Origin: Aspidiotus rigidus
Taxonomy: Eukaryota > Arthropoda > Insecta > Hemiptera > Diaspididae
Direction of reading: 5' to 3'
Assembly (NCBI GenBank): GCA_035079385.1
Contig: JAVHKY010000015.1
Span: 434,001 to 498,000 of the forward strand
DNA length: 64,000 nucleotides
Shown: positions 11,401 through 23,910 of the stretch, piece by piece
Layout: every line of letters starts with the position of its first letter
How positions within the stretch are numbered: position 1 is the stretch's first letter
Position numbers and translations under genes: made by a program
The notes under the pieces: model-generated
What the model saw: the letters and a program-made list of their open reading frames with translations, nothing else
The model's database searches: none
Told to the model about the DNA's origin: nothing

Positions 11401-14400
11401 TATTAATGGACATAAATGGCCTAACGATTAACAAAAAGTCATTGCCAGCTTACCTCTTCACAAACGCCCCCCATTCAGGTCGAAGTAAGAAAGGTTCCTC
11501 TCTTCTCAACTGCTAAATGACTTCTCCATATCTACAGAACTTCACCTGCCAAGTTTCCTGCTCTCAGCTTCGACTACATAACCTCCTGGAGCCCACTAAT
11601 GAAAATCTTCAGAGTAAAATGCATGAATTTCTTGAACGTTCTCAAATACTTATCACATGCCCGTATCGGTTGAAACAGCAAACTCCTCCTCCGACTCTAC
11701 AATGCTTTAAAACCGTTCCCAACTTAATAAAGGTTCTCCAATTTACACCCTCTCCAACAAAACAACCTTTCAATCTGGCGAGCTTTGACTAGCACTTAGC
11801 GTTCACTCAACCTACGAGCTGAGGCAGTTGTTCCTATTCTCCGTTACCACGCTCCTTCACTCGCTACCAACTTTCTGGCCCCAACCACTTAATAAATGCT
11901 CTCAATCTACGTAAGTCACTATCCAATCTAGCCACTCATTTATAATCCATGGGCCTTTAATTCATGTTTCTTCATCCACTCTTCTATCCCTCACATCAAT
12001 CTCGATCTTACTGAAGTTCTCCAAGAGCTGACCTTAAGAGCAAACAAAACATCAACAAAACCATTTTATCCTAAATTTCCTTCCTACCTTCTCTGCTACA
12101 CGAAGGGTCTAAATCAGGCTCCATTCAGGATGACATCTCATCCTCCCGTATAAAAAACTCCGTTTCCACATTCATCGCCGAACTTACTACCATAATCACC
12201 CACCTCTTCCTTCTCATTAGCCGTTTCTCACCTCCCCAAAAATCCTTGATACTATCTGTATCTCTCTCATCTTTACTTACTATCCACGACCTTTCTTCGA
12301 CCGATCCTATCGTCTAAGGAATCCTCATTCTTTGTACTCATCAAGTTCTTTCTCATCCTCCACCTCTTCTCTTCGGATACCGGGGCCCGTCGACCTCAAG
12401 TAACATGACGCAGTGAACCTTTCTACACAGCAGTCACTGCGATCCCTCCCACTCGGATGATCCTAAATCCTATGACTCTCCTCCTCTTTTCCTGGCACGA
12501 TTCTTGGTCCTCTTCATCCTCCAACAAGCTCCGATCTATTCAAAAGCTCCAATTCCTTGGTCCACCTCGAAGCGTGCGTCCTGACCGTTTCAGAATAGCC
12601 ATGCATACAATCTATCCATTCGTCACTTCTCTTTTCCAGCTCTCGACAATACCCCGCCTTACCATTCTGTCTCTCCCTGCATCACAAACTACCTGAGAAA
12701 ATCATTACCTCCGATCGACCTATTTACACAGCGCCATTCGGTTTGTATTCATCCTCATTATCTACATCTGCCCACTTTGAGCCCATAAGTCTAAGTACAG
12801 TTGCAAGGCTTCGTAATTCAATGGCTTACTTCGTTTAGTATGAGGTCGAACTCTGAAGACTTGTTACTTCCACATCTCTCCGGCAGTGATTCCATTAACT
12901 GACTGTGCGTACGATCAGCCAGACACGAAAGCGTCGCCAACTCCATTCGAATGTTTTGCGATAGCGTATTTCCTACGGAAAAATAAAATAAAAAATATCA
13001 ATATTCCTTTCTTCTTGTCCCAATACACTCCAGGATTTCCTCCTCTTCAGTAAATCCATCACCAAAGTTTCGAGAGGACGCAGAAACAGCTTCAGGGCCA
13101 TTAAGCCTAAACTATGGTATTAACTCCCATCCCAGTATAATATATGTGAGGCTAATTTATAATACGCAAGCCCATGTACTGCTTTAAGACATATCCGCAT
13201 CAAAATTTATACTAGGCTAGTTCATGACTCAGAAGGTTTTCACAAGTCTTTGAAGTTGGTCAAGGTCATCATCAGAATTTCACGACGCCAATCTAAAAAT
13301 AACCACCCGCCTCAAGACAGATGAACGAGAAAGGTACGGAATCAGTAAACAAATTTGGTTTCGATATTGAGATTTTAAATTTATAATTGGACAACTCATA
13401 AGTCGACATTTTTTCATGTTTCCTCAATGGTCAAAATTATTTCAAGTTCCCTTCCCGTTCATAGGTCTTTCTAAGTCTCACTTCTGATACAAAAAAAGGG
13501 GAAAATCCTAAGTCGTCAAATTTCTTCAAAAAACACACAACGGGTTTCGTACGTCAAAGAACCTTCATAACGCGACATAATTTCAATGATTAAACCTATT
13601 CGACAAAATTAAAATTATTCTCCAAGTATTAAAAATGAAAAAAATCAGCATACCTAAATTTGTTCGATTGGAACACAAAGTAGCCCAAAAAAGTAAAAAT
13701 CCTTCTAAAATGGCATCTTTCTCGGCAGGACTGTCTTTATCTTCCGACTTCTCGAACAGGAACCACGTCTTCGTTTTAAATCTGTAAACACGATATTCAC
13801 AATCAATTACTTTGAAAAAAAGTCCACATCTAGCTTTCAATGTAGGTACTTAGAAACATATTCGTACTGCTTAATAGTAGCTATCATCATTTCGTTCGGC
13901 GATAATTTCGTTCCCAATAATTGTAACAGATACAGGTCAGCATCTACCATCGAGCTACAAAAATCGTTCTGCGTATAAGTTGACGCCTGTTTTTTAATCT
14001 GCAATCCATTCTTCGCCCAAACTCCGTTGATAATTTCGTAGAAAGCGGCCTACGAAAAAAAGTTATGCTTAAAATCGTAATCCAAAATCATAATAAAAAA
14101 ATCCTCTTAAAGCGTAAATACCTGGATTTGCAACGGATGCGTAAGAATCCATCTTATCAAATTATCAGGAGGCATCACTTCAGCTAGATCAATTTCTTGC
14201 ACGTTGACAGCGTGACTGATGAAGATGGCCAACGACCGATGCAGCGGAATATGAAACGAAACTTGGTCTTCGATCATTGTATCCTTCATCACCGACTCCA
14301 ACCAATCTTTCAAAGCCGCAAGACAATGGCGAAATAAATTCTTCGTAAGATGGGAGGACGTTTTCTCTTTCAAGTGCGATAAGAGCGGTGAAAGAGGATA

Positions 14401-17400
14401 CACCGCCCACAGCTCAGCCAGGAATACAGAGTCTGTATCCTGCTCATATTCGACGTGCTGACTCAGTTTTCGTTGATTTACATTCATACCTGGTAGCATG
14501 AAAGTACGCGTTTCAGATACATCGACCTTACGAATGGGTAGAAAGAAAAAAATACCGACCTTGAAAGTACGATAAAAATGAAAACCACATCTTCATCAAA
14601 GATTCGTCATTTAAGAACTTCAACGCGACCGTTTTGTACGAGAATACGCTGTTCAAGTCGGACACAAAACACCAATACCGATACTGACTGAGAACTGATG
14701 ATTTACAATCGACTACTAGATGGCTTCGTTCAGACGGAGAGGATGAAGCTATCATCAAAGGGTATTAGATTATTGTTATTGAAACTTTCCATCAAATAAA
14801 CTTAGTTATAAAAATAGTTTGAAAAGTTATTTACCGTTCGAGGGAACTGAAATTCTAGCCATCATATTGTTCAGGCTAACTATCATCACCTCGAGCAAAC
14901 ATGAATTCTCAGTCATCTTCACAGCTATTTTTTTGTTAGAAAACCATTGCACACTGATCTTGGCGATACGCTTAGATAATAGGTCCGGATCGGCTGTAGT
15001 TTCCAGAATCATAGCTATACGACTATAATGTAACATGAAGGCTTCGGTTAACGCTTCCTACAATGAAAAAAAAAGAAAAAAAAAAAGAAGGATAAATATT
15101 GCAATAAATGATGAACTCGTAACAAATGTAGTAAAATTGTAAACAGTCTTCTAATTTACCTTATATTTGACTTCTGGCAACATGATTAGAAGAAAATTTA
15201 TCAATTTTTGAGGGAATTCGTATTTCACCGTCCAAAATACCAATTCTTCTAGAAATGTTCTATGGGTTAGAGTTTGTCGTAATCCTGGACAATCTGAAAA
15301 ATGAAACAAGAGCAAATTAGGTTCCACTTTTTTTGTAGTACTTGAGAGGTTCAAATTTTCTCACGTCTTTATTGATTCTTTTTTCCCCCTCAAGGCTCAG
15401 AAATTTTGCTCTAAAGCTAAGCCTTCAAATTTTTCATAACTCGAGGCTTAAATTCATTTTCTACGTCCTCCTTTAGCTTGGTTCACCCATTTTGACAAGC
15501 TCTTCTTCTTTCAAAGGAAGGATACGTTTCAAGGCTGGTGGTCCATGTGAAATTGGCGCGACGAAAAACGAAAATGACGCCATGAGTGTCCTTGACCTAC
15601 TTTAGGGACTTGAAAAATTTCGAGCTCTCATCATACAGCGTCAGGACCTATATTAGGTTATGTCTGCCAAAAAAGTTCCCGGGCAATTATATTTTGCATG
15701 CGCCAATTGCCAACACTGGCAAGGGAACCCAATTGAATTTTGTTTTGTTGTACTATTGACTATGAAAATTAAAAATTTCACGTTGATTGAGGAAAGGGTT
15801 CGCCATAAATTAATTTTTTGAGGAATGTCTGTGAGGACCTGTGACGATTCCGTCTTGATGCCTTTTGTAGGCCCCAAATGCTCCCATCCCATGGAATCTC
15901 ATAGTCGGTGGATTGGGAAGAAGTTCCTACAAGTCAAATCAGGCGAATACAGGGGTGGTCAAGCACTGGTGTTTGATTTTTGGCAAAAAAGCCTTTGATA
16001 TCGAAGGCCTTGCGAAATAACCTTCATGGTTGTCTTCATGTTAAACTCACCCATCAAAATTAAAATTAGGTTAGGTCTCTCTCCTCCTCCCCCTGCTTCC
16101 TCAATCTATCAGATTAGTTCAGTTTATCAAAATACCTTCCCCTCTTTATCTTTAGTCTTCTCCTACAAATGCAAGAACAAAATCAACGATCAGCTAACAT
16201 CGAACACTATCATCGGCATTCCGTTAATCAATTCTACTTTCTTTGTTCCTAAAGCGAAGAATTAAGGACCACGCCTTACTTTCGAATTCTTTGGGAGGCT
16301 CTGGATTCGTCGAGGATCTCAAAGCTTCCTGGTACAAACGTTCGCTGGAAGCCATGTAGGTAGCGAGCGAAGAACCGTCACGCGCCCAGTCTCGTGTTAA
16401 TCTCCTGTACACCTGGAATACAGAAATGTAAAAAAGTCACAGATTAGTTCACTCTGATTACCGCACTTCCTAGGTTTATCTTATCATGATATCTATTTAC
16501 AATGTTATTTTCATTTATCACACTTTGAGAATAATCATTTTTGATATTTGCCACGAGGTATAGAAAATTCGAAGATACTCAGTTCGTGCATCGCTTACTA
16601 TGAAAATTAGTCTACTATGTCTAACTGGGTTTACTGTACTATTAGTGACGAAAGCCGGCATAGAAGAGGAGAAACTGTACGTCCAGCAGTTTGGAAGTAA
16701 GTGGAAGATTTTCTCGACTCAAACATGGAGCATCACTAATGCGCCCTCGAAAAATTCTAGATTATCCTTATAATTTCATGACTTGGGAAGCCGCTAAATG
16801 TTGGTACGACGAACAGAGTGAACCACACTTAAGAAAATTTAGCGCCGATGCTCACAAAGCGGCAGGATATGGCGAAGCCATCGTCGATACTGTTATTCTA
16901 GACATTCACATGTTGAAACTCGAATACGAAAATCATAAGTCTCGAGAAGTCGACGTGCTTACTTACGGAATAAATGGTACATTGTGGCACATAACCGACG
17001 GAGCGCGAGAAGGCTGCGTATTCTATTTAAATTTAGCGGACCTGGATCGAATGATTTTCAAACTACAAAAACACGTTTGCGGTATTGAACATTTGGAATA
17101 TAGAAACAACTTTAAAAAGGCGACAATGGAGGGTGGAGATTACTGATTACGTGAAGGCGACAATATTTCATTTGTACATCTCGAATTTCATTCATTAAAT
17201 TAGTATGCTAAATATGATCGTATCAGCGGCTCGCAATAAACGACGATGAGGCCCTTACCATTACCAGCTGAGATTAAAAGAACACCGACTAAACTCAGAG
17301 AGAAATGCTTCACAAGAATTTCAATGCACGAGTCTCGAAATCTCGTAGCGAACTATCACTGGATCTTTCCAGAAAGTTCTGTGGCAATTTCATCACTCTT

Positions 17401-19172
17401 ATTTCGCTCTCTCATAAACAATTTCTCCAATAAGAATATTTCCACCCTTATGTAATTTAACCTATTCGAGAATAAAGAAAATGAATATAAGACCCTTATT
17501 CAGAACAACTTTCTCTTCATTACATTATTAGATTGATTTTTTTTTTTTTTTTTTCACCGATTCAAACAAATCTCATCCTAAATTGATAAGAAAATTGATA
17601 TAAATCCACCGAAGGTAATTTTATCACGTTACGCGTTCGAAAAGTCATCAATAAAATTATCCTCGGTGGATTTATGTCAATTTTTTTTTTTAATTTGGAT
17701 GTGAAATCTACAAATAAATTTTTTCAACGAACTCTTATCCTCGTAACCTTCACCATTTTCCTCATTTGACTTCCTCGACTCTCAATTCTGAAAGAATGAC
17801 GTCAAATAAAGAATACAGATATTTAATTTCGACCAAGGCTACGATTTCAATTCTTACGAATTATAGACTGACGACCGTATCGGATCAAGGTTATCGACCG
17901 CAAAACGAATAGGTATTCTACGCTATTTTCACTTTGAAAAACCGACGAGATGAGGGCAGGTGGTCAAAAATATAAGTTACGATCAAAAATAAAACAAGAC
18001 ACCCTATTGTGATCATCATTTTCCCGACGCGGAAAGATATCTCGCTTTTACTTCCCTAGTGTAGGTATTGTTTCACGGTGGTCATCATTACCGATTTAAA
18101 TCTCTCTATTCCATGGTAACATAGTTGACTATTGACAGGAAGAAGGAACTCGCTCGGAGAAAGTTGCGAAAAACCATACAGAAAAACATCGTTTCTACAC
18201 CCAACGACTTTCTATCCTTCGAATATCGATAAAAAATTACACTCAACGATCGAATTTCAAACTCACTTCGGGATTTGTTAGAGCCGATGTTAGTACCCTC
18301 ATCATAGCTGCGCCCATATCACTTAGTTCGCATAACATGGCCAAAAAATCGTCGGCGTCTAGCGTCACTTGAGATCGACCACTGCGGAAGAAACAGAAAA
18401 TTCGGTCAGTATTCAGGAAATGATTATTATAAGCGCAACAGTCTCCAATAGTATACGTACTGATGATTCCTTAGATGAAGTATGAGACGACAAAAAATTC
18501 TCGGAGCCATCAACCCGGCTACATACAATAGATCCGGAGGAGGTTGTAGATTGTTAGAGACATCGGATGTTCCGTGTTTGCTACAGAATCTGTAAAAAAA
18601 AGTTTCGAGTTAGTGAATTCTCCGAAGTACGAATGATCGTAGCTCGAAATTACTGATTATCGATATACCCGGAACACTGCATCACGGACGAATCTCCACA
18701 ATCGCATGCGCCACCCGTTTGACTGCGAAACATGTTATAGTCGTGACCATCGTGATCACCATTTCCAAAGCACTCCGCACACAGAGACATACAAGGAGAT
18801 AGACTGCAAGTTCTGCATCTATACGCAACAGACTGTGCTGTCCAAACATGCCCGCAAGTCGAAGCGTTATGATACTTTTTCACTGAAATTCGGAAACGAC
18901 ACATTTAGAATAATAGTATTTAAATTCGCGTACGCAACAGGTGTACGCTCTTCGAACTTACCAATAGCGGTAAAACTTTCAGGACTTTTCCCACCGGCCA
19001 TCAACCAACGGATCCAGTCGATGGATTCGCTATCGTTAATCGATATTTCATGACTTAGTATGCGATCCAATATTTCGTCCAGTATTTCCGGCGATCGACA
19101 GGTTTTAATATACTCGGCCGCGCCTTGTTTACCTTTACCCACGATCTGCTGAATCCTCGATGAACAGCCCAT
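2102..19172 (-). CDS. UBR3: UBR3 E3 ubiquitin-protein ligase, 24 coding exons in window, 3' end missing
   Basis: UBR3 is a very large N-recognin-family E3 ubiquitin ligase. The exons, read on the minus strand, are 19172-18962, 18882-18669, 18589-18461, 18381-18267, 16412-16280, 15293-15160, 15057-14835, 14748-14560, 14489-14122, 14049-13850, 13781-13654, 12972-12830, 10048-9879, 9736-9490, 9409-9087, 9016-8677, 8599-8501, 8428-8334, 7994-7603, 3474-3268, 3185-2917, 2847-2533, 2452-2321 and 2241-2102. All borders are GT/AG and the phases match across every junction. This gives about 1,638 codons, while vertebrate UBR3 has nearly 1,900 residues. The order is a UBR box, a long helical middle, a charged linker, a RING and a conserved C-terminus. 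The final exon of about 35-40 residues after 2102 was not found and is probably off the left edge. The exon 18 donor (GTTAGT) is the least certain border. Confidence 0.93.
2533..3474 (-). CDS. UBR3: UBR3 exons 20-22: C-terminal helical region
   Basis: Exons 3474-3268, 3185-2917 and 2847-2533 encode the helical region after the RING. Recognisable UBR3 landmarks are [42 protein letters not shown] and [12 protein letters not shown]. Exon 21 holds an in-frame nine-residue tandem repeat (STWPKELCE then STWPKGPCD). The intron before exon 20 is over 4 kb and full of repeats. Confidence 0.9.
4165..6200. repeat. Four-copy tandem repeat, unit about 510 bp
   Basis: The phrase gtacttcaatttattcttt (or a near variant) recurs at about 4171, 4681, 5185 and 5705, giving periods of 510, 504 and 520. 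Each unit has an AT-rich part followed by a conserved segment containing gatcaatgaaccagtaaag and ggattggcacaaga, then a purine-rich run with gataaaggagagaaag. The last unit degenerates after about 6180. Small indels show that the copies have diverged. It lies entirely in a UBR3 intron. Confidence 0.85.
6229..6670. repeat. Degenerate tandem repeat, unit about 170 bp
   Basis: Three imperfect copies share gttacagtttggtagcaaaa, gattcagtgatccaa and aaaacatgt-like words. A further weak match is near 7140-7210. No coding potential is seen. Confidence 0.55.
6670..6740 (+). mobile_element. Ty3/Gypsy pol fragment
   Basis: About 70 bases match, in opposite orientation, the end of the Gypsy remnant near 45785-45845. 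Both encode the words NDGFL and VKRGTQ. In Gypsy elements this lies between RNase H and integrase. It is a short isolated scrap. Confidence 0.55.
7603..8599 (-). CDS. UBR3: UBR3 exons 17-19: RING domain
   Basis: Exons 8599-8501, 8428-8334 and 7994-7603 carry the catalytic RING that recruits the E2 enzyme. Exon 18 has [10 protein letters not shown] followed by a His and a Cys, and exon 19 opens with [17 protein letters not shown]. Downstream, [15 protein letters not shown] matches a conserved UBR3 block. The stretch between CGH and CPVC is only about 18 residues here, shorter than in the vertebrate protein. Either the loop is reduced or a small exon in the 339 bp intron was missed. Confidence 0.85.
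8677..9016 (-). CDS. UBR3: UBR3 exon 16: charged coiled-coil linker and first RING cysteines
   Basis: This exon encodes about 113 residues. The first half is rich in Lys, Glu and Arg ([20 protein letters not shown]), like the basic coiled-coil before the RING in UBR3 orthologues. The end carries YYCGICRKM, which supplies the first Cys pair of the split RING. It is phase-compatible with exon 15 (9409-9087), whose [16 protein letters not shown] motif is also conserved in UBR3. Confidence 0.9.
10860..12825. repeat. Unclassified dispersed repeat, copy 2, in UBR3 intron 12
   Basis: The second copy of the repeat seen at 640-1890, here with extra upstream sequence from about 10860. The shared part begins near 11590. 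All frames are broken by stops. The repeat ends almost at the 3' border of UBR3 exon 12 (12830), so it sits directly beside a coding exon. Confidence 0.55.
16600..17146 (+). CDS. Predicted secreted protein, 160 aa, two exons, nested in UBR3 intron 4
   Basis: Exon 1 (16600-16696) begins [20 protein letters not shown], a classic signal peptide with a basic start, a hydrophobic core and a likely cleavage after the KAG segment. A 64 bp intron (16697-16760, GTAAGT to TCTAG) joins in frame to exon 2 (16761-17146), which stops at TGA. A polyadenylation signal AATAAA lies at 17235. The mature protein is about 140 residues with three Cys (in [12 protein letters not shown] and HVCGIEH) and one N-x-T site (NGT). 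Its even, non-repetitive composition supports real coding. I do not recognise the family. It lies antisense within intron 4 of UBR3 and so may have its own promoter. Confidence 0.75.
17583..17690. repeat. Hairpin-forming inverted repeat in UBR3 intron 4
   Basis: Arms of about 35 bases carry ataaatccaccgaaggta on the left and its near-complement tcctcggtggatttat on the right, separated by about 27 bases. Weaker pairing extends outward. It resembles a small MITE remnant. No transposase and no clear target duplication were found. Confidence 0.6.
18461..18882 (-). CDS. UBR3: UBR3 exons 2-3: UBR-box zinc finger
   Basis: Exons 18882-18669 and 18589-18461 encode the UBR box, the zinc-binding fold that reads N-terminal degrons in UBR1/2 and gives the family its name. 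The visible ligand pattern is [42 protein letters not shown] and FCSKHG. The AYRCRTC and GGACDCGD blocks with the NMFRSQ motif are the UBR3 form of the box rather than the UBR1/2 form. Splicing joins GG|A to give a glycine just before the FCSKHG end of the finger. Confidence 0.95.
18962..19172 (-). CDS. UBR3: UBR3 exon 1 (initiator ATG)
   Basis: This exon opens with ATG at 19172 and encodes about 70 residues beginning [20 protein letters not shown]. It ends at a GTAAG donor in phase 1. The motif [10 protein letters not shown] matches the position of the short helical segment that precedes the UBR box in animal UBR3 proteins. I see no longer in-frame start, so this ATG is preferred. No promoter element is clear between 19173 and 19400. 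Confidence 0.85.
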
Positions 19173-20105
19173 GATATTAACGAATAGAATCTTGAAAATG
19201 TTTATTTAAAAAATCGCCATTAATCGAATATCACCGATGGAATCACGGCGCCATATCAATATTAAAAATGTCTTCATGTTCACGCTGGTGATGATGATAT
19301 AAATAAACAGAATCACTAATTCTCAAGTTTTCATATCACATAGTTCATTCGAGTATAAAATTGAAATCTTCTACACAAACGTGAAAAGTTCTGCATGGAC
19401 GACAAATTGAAATCACTCACGAAAGGAAAAGCGAATGTAAATTTAGTTACGTATCTTGTAATAAATGTAATTGGAATTACTTCCACTTTCCTCGCAATTG
19501 AGTTTAAGAGAAATGACCAAGAAAGAAAGAGAAATGAACTTCGCTCTGCATTTCTTTCATCACAGTTAAATCACAGTCACAGACGCCGTACACATACACA
19601 CACATCTGCAGTTCCAGCAGAACTTAGAACGAGTAAAGGAATAAGAACGCGTCGGCGTCGCACGACCAACCGGTTCATGGAGAGATCAACAAATTGGATA
19701 CGCTAGGAGCGCTAGTGATGCGTTGAATTCGCACTATCGAATACGCATTCTTTCGATGTAAACACACGAAATCAGCCGCATCACTCCCGTATTATTGATG
19801 CAATGCTGCCACAGGTGGGTGCTGCCTCCCGCTGATTTTGTTTGTTTAAAATGCTTACATTGAAAGATGCGCATACCTGCAGTTCCTTAAACGCACGCAC
19901 CACACTTTTAGAAAGTTAGAAACTACTTGTGCCAATGGACGCTTGTACTGGAAGAGGAAAGGGAAGTCAACGTATTCTAATCAATACAACTTCCCTTCTG
20001 CCTTGACTAGCGTAAATTGGCGCGGGCAGTTCCTAAGTTGAATCAAGAAGTGTAGATTTCAGTTGAAGCATTTGAATTTGAAATTTAAATACATTCCTCA
20101 TGTTT

Positions 20106-20235
20106 GCCGTACAAAGTTAAATTGACGTATATGCAGATAATGAATACAAGGAAAAGAGGTTATGGGTATACTTGATATAGCCTCTTTTTCTCCTATTCAT
20201 TATTTGCGTATACGTCAATTCAACTTTGTATGGCA
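20106..20235. repeat. Long hairpin, arms of about 58 bp
   Basis: Left arm 20106-20164 and right arm 20178-20235 are near-perfect inverted copies with a loop of about 13 bases. The outer ends pair as gccgtacaaagtt with aactttgtatggc. It fits a MITE or a long hairpin transcript precursor. Sequence alone cannot separate these. Confidence 0.7.
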
Positions 20236-20959
20236 GATGGGGATGTGGTAGATAGGTTGGACGTAATTAAATACCCAGCTGGAGGGCAGCGCAACACACG
20301 CGTGTTTTTACGGACGTAGTGAAGGAAGAGGACGGTATGCGCGTATTCAGCAATGTTCTTGACCACTAGATCACCGCGCGTAGCCACGGCCGTGGCGTAG
20401 CTTATGTATTAGACATTATTTCTTTTTCATATGTGATTGTCAGTAGTGTACACGACATATTTTTTTTTCTCTCTTTTTTTCTTACATTGTCAGTTGTTTA
20501 CGCGACACATTTCATCTTTTTCCCCCCCGTTTTTCTTTCTGTTGCTGATGTAATTTGAATAGGTATAGGAGAAATAATTATATCATCCGCTACACTCGTT
20601 CTTTGATAAATATTTATGAAAATGAAAATTGCCGTTCATCATCTAAATTTTTTCATAGTTTTTTCTCAAGTGTAATTGAACTGTTAATTCCATGAATTGT
20701 TCTTCGATAAATTTTATGAATATGGAAATAGTATTTCTTTCCTTTAGTTGACGGGTTTTCTTATGATTTTATGATAATATTGACAATTTTTGAAATGAAT
20801 AAGAGAACATTAGTCGATGGAGAGAACATGATTCATGATTACTGTACACAATTGATAAATTTAAAATGAATATTAAGAAATATGTGGGATAGTTTTTCAC
20901 TGAATGTATTGTTAGGTACTATACAATTATGGCAATGATAAAATATTCAATATTTCAAA

Positions 20960-21450
20960 CATCATTTTTTAATTGACAAGAAATCCTCCCCTGGTGTAAT
21001 TGAAATATTGATTCCATCGAGTTTTCTAGGTTCCTCCCCTAATGTGATTGAAATGTAGATTCTATCAATTTTTTAATGGTTTCTCTCCTGGTCTGATTGA
21101 ATGGTTGATTACACAAAATTCAGCCACCGTCAAATAATTATAAAACTACACCAAAAAAGCAATAAGGAGAGAAAAGAAAAATTTAAAATTAATGGGGCTT
21201 GAACGGGGTTGATTCTATCAATTTTTTAATGGTTTTTCCCCTGGTCTGATTGAATTGTTGACCAGACAAAATTCAGCTACCGTCAAATAATTATAAAACT
21301 ACGTCAATGTGTTTGAAACTCTGTGAAAAAAGCAAATAATTAGGGAAAAAAATTGAAAAACTAATGAAAAAAATTGAAATCACCGTGAAATAATTATAAA
21401 AGTAAGTGAAAAAAGCAAGTAATTATAAAACTACTTGAAAAAAGCAATAA
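20960..21450. repeat. Degenerate repeats with a spacing of about 155 bp
   Basis: The words gattctatcaattttttaa and ctggtctgattgaat recur at about 21060 and 21215, followed in both by attcagc and gtcaaataattataaaact. Weaker copies occur upstream. The unit looks like a decayed minisatellite. Confidence 0.55.
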
Positions 21451-22404
21451 GGGGGGGGGGGAATTATTGAGGTTCGAGGGAGGCTTGAACCAGGGGTTTA
21501 CTGGCCAGCGTAAAGCATACAAGTTTCACTAATAGCTTTTTAAAAATTTTAATCCTTACGTAGGGTTATGGATTGTGGTAAAAGAATACGTTCAGTAATT
21601 TCGTTTTCGATCCTCACACAGTATACGGATTAAAACATTAAAAAATTTGCCAATATGGATTTCAAATCATCCGTAAATAAAACATTTATTATTTATTGAA
21701 ACTCCTTCCTTTCCTTCGTAGGTGCAGTTTTTATGTTTCTCTCCCACGTTCTACATTTACTAGCCTGCACTGACTCAATCTCCAAGTTATGATAAATTTA
21801 ATTCGTTCAAAATTTGCTTATTTCCCAGTATTTCATCTCCCTTGTAAACACGACCGACACGTGCACCTCGCCAGTATGAGTATGAATAATGTTTCCCATG
21901 TGTTTATATACGACAATATTGTATTTGCTAGAGTTTTTCAACACGTTTTTGTCATTGCAGCGAAGAATGAAATGAAAAGTGACATGATTTTGTTTACAAA
22001 TCAAGTTACTAATTGCTATAAATATTTGAGCGTACGTGCCATTAATGCATTATTTTTTCCGCTTGGAAAGTTTCTTTTTTTTTACCATTTTCTGATGGTC
22101 TTTTTCGTATAATTTTCCATTGCTATTCAACATCATTTTGCTATGCTGGGCGTTCTTTCGCTCAGTACCACACGTAGGTAAAGGTGAACAAAAATTATCA
22201 AAAATTAAGACAATCTTTGGAAATTTCGTCCAGGGAATGATTGATAATCAATTTTTTGTACCATACAAATTTCCTCATCAGCCGTAAGACTCGACTAGGA
22301 AATTCTGAATATTTCTATCTCAGAAAATGATCGACAGCAACCAGAAGGCATTGCAAAGGTGCAGTGATACGTCGCCACTGCTACTCTTGAGTTATTAATA
22401 TATT

Positions 22405-22495
22405 GCAACTAGTGCAAGAAGTGCGAAATTTTGCGGTACGAGCAAAGTGAGTGACAAAACAAACGCAAGAGCGAATCTTGCACTTCTTGCAAAAA
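22405..22495. repeat. Short inverted repeat (MITE-like)
   Basis: gcaagaagtgcgaaatt on the left pairs with aatcttgcacttcttgc on the right, around a core of about 50 bases. No target duplication is evident. Confidence 0.5.
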
Positions 22496-22865
22496 ATACA
22501 AACTATATTCTTTAGGTTATGCGCTCAATGATTTTTACAACACTGAAGTCATATTTACATATTTACGTTTAAACAGTACATGCCTAAAAAGTATGCGAAA
22601 TGCAAAAATGGAGGCTGTAAATGGCGTAAAAAGATAGAAATTTGTGCATTCAATTGTCGATTCGAATATTTCGCTTTTTGCATTGAAAAGTGGTTGTACA
22701 CGTTTTTATATTTTCTTCTCTAGATTCTTTAAAGTAGGCCTATTAGGCAACGGCTCGCTTTTTGCAGCTCAAGTCTTCGTGCGTAAAACTATGACGATTT
22801 GTAGTCCGCCTATTTTTAGAGGTCAGAACTTTTTCCCCAATCATTTACTCGACCAAGCCATCACC

Positions 22866-23470
<605 letters not shown>

Positions 23471-23910
23471 TTACGTGGGAGTAAAATAAGCGATTTTCAC
23501 GCAGTGTAGTTTGCAACACAACATAGCTTTTTAGGATACATATTATGTACTGTGAAAGCTTGTCTAAAATTGTAGGAATTTTTTTTTAAAACTTTGTACG
23601 AGAGTTACCAGACAGCCATGTTCAAAAACACAAACAGAGAGTTTTTCGTTAGGAGTTAAAATCGAAAATAAATTTCCCTCCAAACAGTGTGTACATAAAC
23701 AAAGATGAAAAAATTAAGTTTACGCTCTTTGGTAAAAGAGTAAAGATCGCTTTTACAGCCACAAATCCTGAAAAATTATTTTATGGTTGATTTTTTAAGA
23801 ATCAGCCTAAGGAGAGGTAATTTTTAGAAAAAATATCAACATTTTTCGCTTGGATATTGAAGCAAAACCTATAGAAAATATAAGTACATTTAAAAATATT
23901 TCGATATGGT

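Larger units (their letters stand above)
19200..22860. other. Intergenic region without recognisable gene
   Basis: Open frames here are short and without family features. The region contains a hairpin at 20106-20235, a block of related repeats at about 20960-21450 and a small inverted repeat at 22405-22495. The interval 19200-19400 precedes the UBR3 start and should hold its promoter, but I see no decisive element. Confidence 0.5.

Noticed and set aside
16691..17146. A 151-codon frame starting inside the nested gene's intron
   Set aside because: It needs a TTG start and reads intron sequence. The spliced model with a signal peptide and matching phase explains the locus better.
19395..19706. 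A 103-codon plus-strand frame upstream of UBR3
   Set aside because: Low-complexity basic C-terminus, no splice or polyadenylation support, no recognisable domain.
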